DNA from: Bradyrhizobium sp. CER78
GTDB taxonomy: Bacteria > Pseudomonadota > Alphaproteobacteria > Rhizobiales > Xanthobacteraceae
Direction: 5' to 3'
Length of the DNA stretch: 64,000 bases
NCBI RefSeq assembly: GCF_029846235.1
Contig: NZ_JARVWP010000006.1
Span: 1-64,000, forward strand
Positions 26,241-35,555 of this stretch are shown in pieces. A program made the translations under genes and the position numbers. The stretch's first letter is position 1, and the number at the start of each line of letters is the position of its first letter. The notes under the pieces are model-generated. The model did no database searches, had not been told where the DNA came from, and saw only the letters and a program-made list of their open reading frames with translations.

Positions 26241-27197
26241 ATGGCCCGAATAGACACCAACCGCTCCGGGGAAATGGACGTGTTTGTCCGCGTCGTCGAC
26301 CTCGGCGGCTTCACCGCCGCCGCAAACAGCCTGCGCCAGACGCCGTCGGGCGTCAGCAAGCTGGTATCGCGGCTGGAGACGCGGCTCGGCACCCGGCTGG
26401 TCAACCGCACCACGCGCAAGCTGCAACTGACCGAGGAAGGCCAGGCGTTCTATCAGCGTGCGCAGCGCATTCTTGCCGATATCGACGAGGCCGAACGCGA
26501 GGCCGCCTCCTGCGTGCCGCGCGGCCATCTCACCGTGAACAGCAATATCCCGTTCGGCATGCTGCATGTGATGCCGCTGCTGCCGCGCTTCATGCGCGAG
26601 CATCCCGACATCACGCTCGACGTTGTGCTGACCGACACGCTGGTCGATCTGATGCAAGAGCGCGCCGATGTCGCGATCCGCGCCGGCCCGCTCGGCGCCT
26701 CACGGCTGATCGCGCGCAAGCTCGGCACCAGCCGCATGGCGGTGGTCGCCGCACCGTCCTATCTCGCGCGCTTCGGTACACCGAAGACCCCGGCCGACCT
26801 CGCCGCGCATCGCGGCATCGGGTGGACCTTTCCGCGCAGCATCCGCGGCTGGCCGTTCCGCCGCGCCGAAAAGATCGAGGAAGCACTGCCGCCACCGGTC
26901 GCGCGCGCCAGCGACGGTGAGACCGCGCGCCAGCTCACGCTCGGCGGCATCGGGGTGGCGCGACTGGCGCTGTTCCACATCGGTCCGGACATCGAGGCCG
27001 GACGTCTGATCCCGGTGCTGCAGAACCTCAATCCCGGCGACCGCGAGGACATCCACGCGGTCTATGTCGGCCATGCCGGCCCGCTGCCGGCGCGGGTGCG
27101 CGCCTTCATCGATTTCCTGGCGCAGCACATCCGCATCGGCGATCCGGCGCTGCGGCGTGGCGCGGATGGAAATTGGAAGATCGCGGGCGGCAAGTGA
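26241..27197 (+). CDS. LysR-family transcriptional regulator
   Basis: A 318-residue LTTR of the CrgA-like group. The winged helix (FVRVVDLGGFTAAANSL, TPSGVSKLVSRLETRLGTRL) is followed by the substrate-binding domain starting GHLTVNSNIPFGM. It is divergent from the MFS exporter with 100 bases between, so it is the likely regulator of that gene. The SRPBCC gene follows eight bases after its stop, so they are probably co-transcribed. Confidence 0.9.
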   Translation: MARIDTNRSGEMDVFVRVVDLGGFTAAANSLRQTPSGVSKLVSRLETRLGTRLVNRTTRKLQLTEEGQAFYQRAQRILADIDEAEREAASCVPRGHLTVNSNIPFGMLHVMPLLPRFMREHPDITLDVVLTDTLVDLMQERADVAIRAGPLGASRLIARKLGTSRMAVVAAPSYLARFGTPKTPADLAAHRGIGWTFPRSIRGWPFRRAEKIEEALPPPVARASDGETARQLTLGGIGVARLALFHIGPDIEAGRLIPVLQNLNPGDREDIHAVYVGHAGPLPARVRAFIDFLAQHIRIGDPALRRGADGNWKIAGGK

Positions 27198-27204
27198 GCA
27201 TGCG

Positions 27205-27693
27205 ATGACGAACGAAACCCCGGTCTTGCAGACCGTCACCGAGTCGATCCGTATCGCCGCACAGCCGACGCAGGTGTGGGATGCGATCATGGATCCCGAT
27301 GCGGGCGAGAGCTGGCGCAATGCGCATTTCAGGACCGATTGGCAGATCGGCGCGCCGATCGAGATCGAGGCGGAGATCGGCGCGAAGCGCTATCGCGACA
27401 AGGGGCGCGTGATCCGCATCGAACCGCCAATACTTCTCGAATACGCCTATTGGTCGCAGGTCTCCGGCCTGCCGGACGTTCCGCAATCCTATGCGACGAT
27501 CACGATGACGCTCGCGGCCGACGGCGACGAGACGGTGCTGACCGTCACCCAGCAGGTGCCGCCATCGCCAGTCCGGCGCGGGCGTGGTTGGGAAATCGGT
27601 GCCGAGTCCGGCGCGAAGCATGTCGCGTTCTACTGGCGCATGACGCTGCCGCGCCTGAAACAAGTCGTCGAACAAAGCCTCGCCGCGCAATAG
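27205..27693 (+). CDS. SRPBCC-domain protein (START/Bet v1-like)
   Basis: A 162-residue soluble protein with the helix-grip fold of the SRPBCC/AHSA1 superfamily. ESIRIAAQPTQVWDAIMDPD begins the fold, RIEPPILLEYAYWSQ is the middle sheet, and the last helix (VAFYWRMTLPRLKQVVEQSL) is the one that lines the ligand cavity. Such proteins bind small hydrophobic ligands or help client enzymes. The start at 27205 was chosen because the longer frame overlaps the LysR gene. Its role is unknown. Confidence 0.83.
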   Translation: MTNETPVLQTVTESIRIAAQPTQVWDAIMDPDAGESWRNAHFRTDWQIGAPIEIEAEIGAKRYRDKGRVIRIEPPILLEYAYWSQVSGLPDVPQSYATITMTLAADGDETVLTVTQQVPPSPVRRGRGWEIGAESGAKHVAFYWRMTLPRLKQVVEQSLAAQ

Positions 27694-27699
27694 CGTGGT

Positions 27700-28449
27700 C
27701 TAGGTTCGCTTCAGCAGAAAGAGCTGCGTGACATAGGGAAACACCAGCTCGTCGGCATCACCGAGGCCGGCCTCGCGCAGGATATCGTCGGTCTGGTGGC
27801 GAAGAGCCGCCTTCTCCGCAGCAGGAAGATTGGCGACATAGCTCGTCGATGCGACGCGTTCGAAGACATCCCGGCGCGCCATCCGGTGCGGATGATCCTG
27901 CACGATCTCCTTCTCGAGCACGAAGCGTGGATCCTTCAGGATCCAGCGCCAGTGTCCCGTCCGTTGCCGGGGCGCATCTCCCGCGTATTTTTCAATCATG
28001 AGGGACAACGCATCGACCCACGGCGCGCGGTCGTCTCTGTTGTTCCAGACCAGCGCCAGCGTGCCGCCGGGACGCAGCAGGCGCGCGATCTCGGCGACCG
28101 ACGCCTCGTTGTCGAACCAGTGGAACGCCTGGGCGCAGGTCACGAGATCGACGCTGCCGGTTGCAAGATCGATCGCATCGGCGCGGGTGTTGATGACCTC
28201 CACCTTCGCTTCCTGCGCCAGCTTGGCCGACATCTCGGCGACCGGTTCGACCGCGACCAGACGCGTGGTCGCGGGCAGATGCTGGAGCAGGAGGCGGGTG
28301 AACTTGCCGGTTCCAGCGCCGAGATCAACGACACAGCGCGCGGCTTGAAGCGACAGCGCGGCGACGATCTCCGCGGGGTAGCTGGGCCGGCCCGCCTCGT
28401 AGGCGGCGACCGCGACGCGATAATTCTTGGCTGTAGGGTTCAGTGTCAT
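27700..28449 (-). CDS. Class I SAM-dependent methyltransferase
   Basis: A 249-residue methyltransferase. Motif I is VVDLGAGTGKFTRLLLQ, followed by VAVEPVAEM (acidic residue contacting the SAM ribose), VDLVTCAQAFHWF (post-motif II) and LRPGGTLALVW. The AQAFHWFD block and the C-terminal VFERVASTSYVANLP segment resemble the family that includes yeast trans-aconitate-type and UbiE-like small-molecule methyltransferases. AGGAGAAG precedes the ATG. The substrate is unknown. It is convergent with the SRPBCC gene and divergent from glucose dehydrogenase. Confidence 0.85.
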   Translation of the reverse strand: MTLNPTAKNYRVAVAAYEAGRPSYPAEIVAALSLQAARCVVDLGAGTGKFTRLLLQHLPATTRLVAVEPVAEMSAKLAQEAKVEVINTRADAIDLATGSVDLVTCAQAFHWFDNEASVAEIARLLRPGGTLALVWNNRDDRAPWVDALSLMIEKYAGDAPRQRTGHWRWILKDPRFVLEKEIVQDHPHRMARRDVFERVASTSYVANLPAAEKAALRHQTDDILREAGLGDADELVFPYVTQLFLLKRT

Positions 28450-28791
28450 TGTGCTTCTCCTGCGAGCCAGCTTTCAGCGGCGAAATCTGCCCGACGGTAT
28501 AGAGCAGCGCCTGCAAGGGACTGGAAGAGCGCGTCGAGTCAAAATTCGCTGAAGCCCCCTCACCTTTGCGTCAGCGCCGTTGGCCGGTTGCTCCCCTCGT
28601 CGACCAAAGCGTTGCATTTTGAACGATTTTTCTCCGGCGGGTTTCGCATGGCAACTTTGCGTGCTTGTGCAGCATCAACGCCGCAGTTCCAGGTTGCAAG
28701 TTGCGATTGACTGAACCACAGTCCTTGAAGGCGGACACGGTCTGTTGCGCTTGCACGACAAGCCCGGTCCCTCTTGCGCACCGGAGCGACC

Positions 28792-31167
28792 ATGCAGCGA
28801 TCCAGGGCAGTCTTCATCACAGCTATCGTCTACGCCTTGATCGGCCTGGTCCTCGCGGCCGGCGGGATCTGGCTCGCCGCCTTGGGCGGATCGATTTTCT
28901 ACATCATCCTCGGCGTCGGCATCCTCGCCACGGCGGCGTTGTTGCTGATGCAGCGCCGTTCCGCGCTGTGGCTGTTTGCGATCGTGCTGGTCGGCACGCT
29001 GGCCTGGGCCGTCCACGAGGTGCGGTTCGACTGGTGGCCGCTCGCGGCGCGCGGCGACATCGTCTTCCCGATGGCGCTCTGGCTGCTGACGCCGGTGATC
29101 GTTCGCGCCCTGACGCGAGGCGATCCTGTGTCTTACGCGCGCGCGACAGCGCCGCTCTGGGTCGGTGTCGTGGCATCAGCTGCCGTCCTCGTGGCCGGGC
29201 TGCTGACGAGCTATCACGACATCAACGGCACGATCGCGGAGGCCCGCGCTGCCGTTCAGCAAAGCGAAGCCGACCCGCAGCCGGATGGCGACTGGCGCGC
29301 CTATGGACGGACGCAGTTCGGACAGCGCTATTCGCCGCTGAAGCAGATCACGCCCGACAATGTCGCCAACCTCAAGGTCGCCTGGACCTTCCGCACCGGC
29401 GACGTCAAGACGCCGGAGGATTCCGGCGAGACCACCTTCGAGGTCACCCCGATCAAGGTGCGCGACACACTCTATCTCTGCTCGCAGCATCAGGTGCTGT
29501 TCGCGCTCGACGCCAAGACCGGCACGGAGCGCTGGCGCTACGACCCCAAGCTCGTGCACAACAAGACGTTCCAGCACATGACCTGTCGCGGGGCCTCCTA
29601 TCACGAGACCGCGCAGGGCGCCGTGGACTCCAGCGGCAATCCGGCACCTGCCGAATGCCCGCGGCGAATCTTCCTGCCGGTCAATGACGGCCGCATGATC
29701 GCGCTCGATGCCGACAGCGGCAAGCCTTGCGAGAATTTTGCCGACCACGGCATCCTCGATCTGCAGCAGGGGATGGGGATCACAACCGCCGGCTTCTTCG
29801 AGCCGACATCACCGCCGGTCGTCAGCGACAGGATCCTGGTCGTTGCTGCCGCGGTGATCGACAATTATGCGGTCGAGGTGCCGTCGGGCGTGATCCGCGG
29901 CTTCGATGTCTACACTGGCAAACTGGTCTGGGCCTGGGACTCTGCGGCGGCCGACGAGAACGCATTGCCGTCGCCGACACGGCATTACACCAACGGCTCG
30001 CCGAATTCCTGGATCACGGCCTCGTTCGATCCGAAATTGAATCTGGTCTACATCCCGACCGGCAACAACGGACCCGACATCTGGGGCGGCAATCGCGATG
30101 CGCTGGTCGAGCGCTATTCGAGCTCGATCGTCGCGCTTGACGTCAACACCGGCAAGCGCGCCTGGTCTTACCAGACCGTGCATCATGACCTCTGGGACAT
30201 GGACGTTCCCTCGCAGCCGAGCCTGGTCGACGTCACGACGGACAAGGGCGTGATCCCCGCGATCATCCAGCCGACCAAGGTCGGCAACATCTTCGTGCTC
30301 GACCGCAGGACCGGCGAATTGATCGTGCCGGCGCCGGAACGCGCGGTGCCGCAGGGGCCGGCGCCCGGCGATCGCAGCGCGCCGACGCAGCCGTTTTCCG
30401 AACTGACGTTCCGCCCGGAAGCGAAGCTTACCGGCGCCGACATGTGGGGCGGCACGATCTTCGACCAGCTGCTGTGCCGGATCATGTTCCATCGCTTGCG
30501 GTACGAGGGCACGTTCACGCCGCCATCGCTGCTGGGCACGCTGGTCTTCCCGGGCAATCTCGGCATGTTCGAATGGGGCGGCATCGCGATCGATCCGGTC
30601 AGGCAGATCGCCATCGCCAACCCGATGTCGCTGCCGTTTGCATCGAAGCTCATTCCGCGCGGACCGCAAAATCCTCCGGCGCCGACCGCCGAGAAGCCGG
30701 TCGGCAGCGAGATCGGAACGCAGCCGATGTATGGCACGCCGTTCGGCGTGGACATTTCGAGCTTCCTCTCGCCGCTCTCCGTGCCGTGCTACCGGCCGCC
30801 TTGGGGCTCGATGGCCGCGATCGATCTCAGGACGATGAAGATCGTCTGGCAGCATCCCAACGGCAGCATCCGGGACACCACGCCGCTGCCACTTCCGTTC
30901 AAGATGGGAGTGCCGATGCTGGGCGGGCCGATCACCACCGCCGGCGGCGTCGCGTTCTACACCGGCACCTACGAGTACACGATCAGGGCCTATGACGTGC
31001 GTGACGGCAAGGTGCTCTGGGAAGATCGCCTGCCCGCCGGCGCGCAATCGACGCCGATGAGCTACGAGGCTGGCGGCAAGCAATACATCGTCACCGCGGC
31101 CGGCGGCCACGGCTCGTTCGGCACCAAGCGCGGCGACTACGTCATCGCCTATGCATTGAAGGACTGA
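28792..31167 (+). CDS. gcd: Membrane-bound PQQ-dependent glucose dehydrogenase
   Basis: Inner-membrane quinoprotein (EC 1.1.5.2) that oxidises glucose to gluconolactone in the periplasm and passes electrons to ubiquinone; it often acidifies the surroundings and dissolves phosphate. Of 791 residues, about 1-150 contain five transmembrane helices, and the rest is the eight-bladed PQQ propeller: GDWRAYGRTQFGQRYSPL at the start, TGNNGPDIWGGNRD, and the hallmark VHHDLWDMDVPSQP. The length matches family members of about 800 residues. The start at 28792 has GGAG upstream. No pqq genes are in the window, so cofactor must come from elsewhere. The 342-base gap before it shows no other gene. Confidence 0.95.
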   Translation: MQRSRAVFITAIVYALIGLVLAAGGIWLAALGGSIFYIILGVGILATAALLLMQRRSALWLFAIVLVGTLAWAVHEVRFDWWPLAARGDIVFPMALWLLTPVIVRALTRGDPVSYARATAPLWVGVVASAAVLVAGLLTSYHDINGTIAEARAAVQQSEADPQPDGDWRAYGRTQFGQRYSPLKQITPDNVANLKVAWTFRTGDVKTPEDSGETTFEVTPIKVRDTLYLCSQHQVLFALDAKTGTERWRYDPKLVHNKTFQHMTCRGASYHETAQGAVDSSGNPAPAECPRRIFLPVNDGRMIALDADSGKPCENFADHGILDLQQGMGITTAGFFEPTSPPVVSDRILVVAAAVIDNYAVEVPSGVIRGFDVYTGKLVWAWDSAAADENALPSPTRHYTNGSPNSWITASFDPKLNLVYIPTGNNGPDIWGGNRDALVERYSSSIVALDVNTGKRAWSYQTVHHDLWDMDVPSQPSLVDVTTDKGVIPAIIQPTKVGNIFVLDRRTGELIVPAPERAVPQGPAPGDRSAPTQPFSELTFRPEAKLTGADMWGGTIFDQLLCRIMFHRLRYEGTFTPPSLLGTLVFPGNLGMFEWGGIAIDPVRQIAIANPMSLPFASKLIPRGPQNPPAPTAEKPVGSEIGTQPMYGTPFGVDISSFLSPLSVPCYRPPWGSMAAIDLRTMKIVWQHPNGSIRDTTPLPLPFKMGVPMLGGPITTAGGVAFYTGTYEYTIRAYDVRDGKVLWEDRLPAGAQSTPMSYEAGGKQYIVTAAGGHGSFGTKRGDYVIAYALKD

Positions 31168-31322
31168 ACTCATCCAGGATACGACAAGACTCGCCGCCGC
31201 GATGACGCAGCGGTGATGAGACGTCGCGCTCAAAATGAGTTCCGCGGCCTCGGTAAGGGTTGGCAAGTCAGGCCAAAGCCGCTAAAGGTCCGCCCCCTTT
31301 CACATCAAATTCCGAGCATGAC

Positions 31323-32642
31323 ATGTCGAGCGCCCCGCCCGCCGTCTCGATTGGCGTCGATTTTGGCACCAGCAACACCGTGGTCGCGCTGGCCGATGGC
31401 GATGGCCGCGTCGAGGCTGTCAGATTCGACCATGGCGGCCGCACGCATAGCGTCTATGTGTCAGCGCTGTGCTTCTGGGAGGAGCGGCCCGGCGCCGGCC
31501 TGCATCCGCGCGCCGAGGGCGGTCCGTGGGCGATCGAGCAATTCCTCGAAGGACGCACGATCCACCGCTTCATCCAGTCGTTCAAGACGTTTGCGGCCAG
31601 CTCGGCCTTCAACACCACGCAGATCTTCCGCCAGCGCTACAAGTTCGAGGATTTGCTCGCGGCGTTCCTGCGCACGCTGACGCGGCATGCCGGCGAAGGC
31701 TTCGATTTGGGCGCGCCGACCATCATGGTCGGCCGTCCGGTGAAGTTTGCCGGCGGCAATCCGAATGACGAGCTCGCGATGCAGCGCTACCGGGCGGCGT
31801 TCGAGCGTCTCGGCGCCGGCCATGCGCGCTATGTCTATGAGCCGGTCGGCGCGGCGTTCTCCTTCGCACGCAGCCTCGACCACGATGCCACCGTGCTGGT
31901 CGCCGATTTCGGCGGCGGCACCAGCGACTTCTCCGTGATGCGGTTCTCCCGCAAGGGCGGCGTGCTGCGCGCCGAACCACTGGGACATTCCGGCATCGGC
32001 ATCGCCGGCGACACCTTCGACTACCGCATCGTCGACCACATCGTCTCGCCACGGCTCGGCAAGGGCAGCAACTACCGCTCGTTCGACAAGGTGCTGCCGA
32101 TCCCCAATCACTATTATTCGAGCCTCGCGCGCTGGCACCAGCTCGCGATGATGCGGGGCAATGGCGATCTGCGCGGATTGCAGCAGCTCGCGCGCACCGC
32201 GCTCGATCCGGCGCCGCTGCACGACTTCATCACCATCGTCGACCACGATCTCGGCTTCGCGCTCTACCGCGCCGTGTCCGACACCAAGGTCGCGTTGTCG
32301 AGCAACGACCGGGTCGAGTTCCGCTTTGCCCGCGAAGGCATCGACATCGGCGCCACCGTGACGCGCGACGATTTCGAATCCTGGATCGCCGACGACATCG
32401 AACGGCTCGGCGCCACCGTCGACGAGGCGCTGGCGAAATCCGGCATCACCGCGCGCGACGTCGAGAAGGTGTTTTTGACCGGCGGCACCTCGTTCGTGCC
32501 TGCCGTGCAGCGGCTGTTCGCCGAGCGTTTCGGCGAAGCGCGCCTGACCTCGGCGGATCAATTCGAATCGATCGCCTATGGTCTCGCCTTGATCGGCCAC
32601 ACCGCCGATCCCGACCGCTGGACCTTCGCCGAAGCGGCGTGA
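31323..32642 (+). CDS. Hsp70-family protein, YegD-like
   Basis: A 439-residue actin/Hsp70 ATPase. IGVDFGTSNTVVAL (phosphate 1), VLVADFGGGTSDFSV (phosphate 2) and VFLTGGTSFVPAVQRLF (adenosine motif) are all present. It ends after the nucleotide-binding domain, with no DnaK-type peptide-binding domain or lid, as in E. coli YegD (about 450 residues). Its client or partner is unknown. The start at 31323 gives the conserved N-terminus; a TTG-started extension from 31260 is unlikely. It is followed 130 bases later by an ABC-F gene on the same strand. Confidence 0.9.
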   Translation: MSSAPPAVSIGVDFGTSNTVVALADGDGRVEAVRFDHGGRTHSVYVSALCFWEERPGAGLHPRAEGGPWAIEQFLEGRTIHRFIQSFKTFAASSAFNTTQIFRQRYKFEDLLAAFLRTLTRHAGEGFDLGAPTIMVGRPVKFAGGNPNDELAMQRYRAAFERLGAGHARYVYEPVGAAFSFARSLDHDATVLVADFGGGTSDFSVMRFSRKGGVLRAEPLGHSGIGIAGDTFDYRIVDHIVSPRLGKGSNYRSFDKVLPIPNHYYSSLARWHQLAMMRGNGDLRGLQQLARTALDPAPLHDFITIVDHDLGFALYRAVSDTKVALSSNDRVEFRFAREGIDIGATVTRDDFESWIADDIERLGATVDEALAKSGITARDVEKVFLTGGTSFVPAVQRLFAERFGEARLTSADQFESIAYGLALIGHTADPDRWTFAEAA

Positions 32643-32711
32643 CACGCAGCCGCGCTGCCTTGATCCCGGCGCAATACGCGACTAAGTCTTTTCAATCATC
32701 AATCCCTGAGG

Positions 32712-32822
32712 ATGCCGACGACCATGGATTTCACCCCGATCGCAATGCCCATCAGCCTTGCCCACGGGGATATCCATGCCAGCATCGATCACGCTCTCCC
32801 ATCTGACCCTGTCCGCGCCTGA
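32712..32822 (+). CDS. Possible leader peptide overlapping the ABC-F start (36 aa)
   Basis: An ATG-started frame of 36 codons begins 64 bases before the ABC-F start and ends 46 bases inside that gene in another frame. It reads MPTTMDFTPIAMPISLAHGD and onward. ABC-F genes for antibiotic resistance are often controlled by short leader ORFs. No good ribosome-binding site precedes it, so this may be chance. Confidence 0.2.
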   Translation: MPTTMDFTPIAMPISLAHGDIHASIDHALPSDPVRA

Positions 32823-34374
32823 CGGCCGGGTTCTTCTTTCCAATATCGATCTCAGTTTCGGTCCCGAACGCACCGGCCTTGTCGGCAGGAACGGCGTCGG
32901 CAAGACGACGCTGCTCGGCCTGATCGCCGGCCGGCAGCCGCCGCACGCCGGCACGGTCTCGGTGCAGGGACGCGTCGGGATGCTGCATCAGACGGTGCAG
33001 GAGAATCCGGATGAAAGCGTCATCGATCTGTTCGGCGCGCGGCGCGCGCTGGCCGCGTTGCGCCGCGCCGAACAGGGTCTTGCGACCACTGAGGAGCTCG
33101 CGGATGTCGACTGGACGCTCGACACCCGCATCGCGGCCGCGCTCGCGCGCGTCGATTTGCCCGACGTGCTCGACACGCCGCTGGCGATGCTGTCAGGCGG
33201 ACAGGCGACCCGGGCGCGTCTCGCGGCACTGTCGTTTGCAGAGCCGGACTTCCTGCTGCTCGATGAGCCAACCAACAATCTCGACCGCGCCGGACGCGAG
33301 GCGGTGATCGACCTGCTTGCCGGCTGGCGGCACGGCGCCATCATCGTCAGCCACGACCGCGAGCTGCTGGACACCATGGACGCGATCGTCGAGCTGACCT
33401 CGCTTGAAGCCCGGCGCTACGGCGGCAATTGGAGCCAGTATCGCGCGCGCAAGGCCATCGAGCTCTCGGCGGCACGTCACGATCTGGAAGATGCGGACAA
33501 GCGCGTCGCCGAGATCGACCGCAAGGCAAGGGAGGCGTCTGAACGGAAGGCGCGGAAGGATGGCGCCGGCGCGAAGAAGCGCGCCAAGGGCGACATGCCG
33601 CGGATCGCCGCCGGGCTGCGTAGGGATCGCAGCGAGGACAGTGGTGGCGAGGCCGCCCGCCTCGCCGAGCGGCGGCGGACGCAAGCACTCGAGCTCGCAA
33701 CCGCCGCACGCCAACGCATCGAGGTGCTGCAACCGTTCTCGGTGCAGCTGCCGTCGACGCATCTGCCGGCGGGCAGGATGGTGCTGCGGATCGAAGCGGC
33801 CGATGCTGGTTACACCGCGGACGCGCTGATCCTGCATGGTCTCACCTTCTCGATCTCAGGCCCTGAGCGAGTCGCCATCGTCGGCCCCAACGGCGCCGGC
33901 AAGACGACGCTGCTCAAGCTCGTCAGCGGCGAGCTGACCGCGGTGCGCGGCAGCGTCGAGGTGATGACCCGCTTTGCGATGTTCGATCAGGCGGTCAGCC
34001 TGCTCGATGCACAGGCCTCCATTCTGGATAACTTCCGGCGCATCAATCCGGATGCCGGCGAGAACGCCTGCCGCGCCGCACTGGCGCGCTTCATGTTTCG
34101 CGCCGACGCGGCCCTGCAGCTCGTTGCAAGCCTGAGCGGCGGCCAGTTGCTTCGGGCCGGCCTCGCCTGCGTGCTGGGCGGCGTGACGCCGCCACAGCTT
34201 TTGATCCTCGACGAACCGACCAACCATCTCGACATCGAATCGATGGAAGCGGTCGAGGCCGGCCTACGCGCTTATGACGGCGCGCTGCTGGTCGTCAGCC
34301 ATGACGAGGCCTTCCTCGAGGCGATCGCGATCACCCGGAGAGTCGACCTCGGTGCTGACAACCGACCGCGATAG
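32776..34374 (+). CDS. ABC-F family ATPase
   Basis: A 532-residue soluble protein with two ABC domains in tandem and no membrane part. Domain 1: Walker A GRNGVGKTT, signature LSGGQ, Walker B LLLDEPTNNLD. Domain 2: GPNGAGKTT, LSGGQ, LLILDEPTNHLD. ABC-F proteins work on the ribosome (translation factors or antibiotic protection). The linker (about residues 220-330) is long and charged (AEIDRKAREASERKARKDG). ATG at 32776 has GGGGA five bases upstream. Which subfamily it belongs to (EttA, Uup, resistance) cannot be fixed by eye. Confidence 0.9.
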   Translation: MPASITLSHLTLSAPDGRVLLSNIDLSFGPERTGLVGRNGVGKTTLLGLIAGRQPPHAGTVSVQGRVGMLHQTVQENPDESVIDLFGARRALAALRRAEQGLATTEELADVDWTLDTRIAAALARVDLPDVLDTPLAMLSGGQATRARLAALSFAEPDFLLLDEPTNNLDRAGREAVIDLLAGWRHGAIIVSHDRELLDTMDAIVELTSLEARRYGGNWSQYRARKAIELSAARHDLEDADKRVAEIDRKAREASERKARKDGAGAKKRAKGDMPRIAAGLRRDRSEDSGGEAARLAERRRTQALELATAARQRIEVLQPFSVQLPSTHLPAGRMVLRIEAADAGYTADALILHGLTFSISGPERVAIVGPNGAGKTTLLKLVSGELTAVRGSVEVMTRFAMFDQAVSLLDAQASILDNFRRINPDAGENACRAALARFMFRADAALQLVASLSGGQLLRAGLACVLGGVTPPQLLILDEPTNHLDIESMEAVEAGLRAYDGALLVVSHDEAFLEAIAITRRVDLGADNRPR

Positions 34375-34414
34375 ACGGGTTGTCCGGCTCATCCCTCGGC
34401 AAGGGTCGGATAAC

Positions 34415-34680
34415 AGCCCGGCGGCGGCGGCTCCCACCAAAATATCGAAAACAACCCCATGCAAAGGAGCCGGCGGCCATCGCGACCGCCTGAGTGGCGC
34501 TCAATTGGCGCAATATCCCCGGGCAAAAGTTCGGAGGGCATGTCACGTTTCGACGCGCTGCCTTGCCTTAGCCTCTGTAATGGCAGCAGCAGAGGACACT
34601 TGCATCCTATCGGAACCGACGGCGGTCGCACCCTGGTCGCGATCGTCTATCATAGCGCCTACGGCCATACCCGGCGCCAG
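34415..34680 (+). repeat. Duplicated leader plus flavodoxin-like gene start, copy A (degenerate)
   Basis: This stretch and 35224-35466 are diverged copies of one sequence. Shared landmarks are CCAAAATATCGAAAACAACC, then a TTTCGA-GCGCTGCCTTG block, then a coding-like end. In copy A that end reads RTLVAIVYHSAYGHTRRQ, the first strand and FMN-phosphate loop of WrbA/flavodoxin-type proteins (usual form IVYHSGYGHT), after which similarity stops. I read it as the 5' remnant of a flavodoxin-like gene. The rest of 34681-35223 shows no gene I can support. Confidence 0.5.
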
Positions 34681-35223
34681 GACGGTGAAGGTCGTTTGGA
34701 TAATGAACAGCCGAGCACGCGTCGCCTCGGGGCAGGTTGTAGGCGCGGTGCTCGGCTGTCAGGCCGCGCGGCGGTGCGGCCATCCCCGCAGGCTTCACTC
34801 ACCCCCATGAGCGAGGCCGCCGGAGTCAAATCTCGCCTGTTGCTAAATCCGCGCTGTCGAATGGAGTGCGTTTCGCCAAAGGGCAAATGCGACGAAGCCT
34901 GCCAGCAGCACAAAGCCGCCACCGACCGCGATCAATAAATGCGCGAACGTCATTTGGAACATCCCAATTGTGAAGCATCATGCGGCGCGAGATGCGCCGC
35001 AATCTGGCAATCAAATGCACTTCAGGAATTGATTTGCCCCGCCGGCCGCCGCCGGACAGCCCGAAAGGTGGCTGGCACTGCGCTCTGCCCACCCTTCGAT
35101 TTCAGAGAGACTGCCGAGCCACTCGGCTCTCGCCTCTCATCGTGCGGTTCGTCACACCGCTCAACTGTCACGAGGATAATCGATAAAATTTTATCGACAA
35201 TCGAAAGGAAAAATTAAGGTTAC

Positions 35224-35466
35224 CGGCCCGGCTCCCGCCAAAATATCGAAAACAACCTCATGCAAGGAGCCCCCGGCCTCCGCGCCAGCCGGAGCGGCGG
35301 TCAACTGGAGCAATGTCCGCCGGACGAAAGGTCGTTTCGATGCGCTGCCTTGTCTTAACCTCTGCAATGGCAGCAGAGGACATCACGCACACTAGCGGGA
35401 CCGGCGGCGGTCGCATCCTGATGGCAATCGTTTATCATGACGCCTACGCGCCGTACCGGGCGCCAG
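35224..35466 (+). repeat. Duplicated leader plus flavodoxin-like gene start, copy B (degenerate)
   Basis: Second copy of the element at 34415-34680. Its coding-like end reads RILMAIVYHDAYAPYRAP, so the flavodoxin phosphate loop (SxYGHT) is lost. It then runs into unrelated sequence before the convergent lipase-like gene at 35556. The two copies are about 800 bases apart in the same orientation, so one arose by tandem duplication or both were brought in with the island. Confidence 0.5.
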
Positions 35467-35555
35467 CATCACAAGCCAAGATAGCCGCGCAAGGTCTTCA
35501 GGCTCTCCCGCTCAACCAACCTGATGCCGGCAAAGGCAGCTGGCGACCGGCCAAG

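Noticed and set aside
29809..31266. Minus-strand frame of 485 codons under glucose dehydrogenase
   Set aside because: Antisense of a certain gene; Arg/Asp/His-rich with no domain.
34709..34760. Inverted repeat AGCCGAGCAC / GTGCTCGGCT
   Set aside because: The loop is about 30 bases with no T run and no second copy; probably chance.
34681..35223. Several short frames of 60-90 codons in the gap after the ABC-F gene
   Set aside because: None has a ribosome site, a signal peptide or a recognisable motif, and they overlap on both strands.
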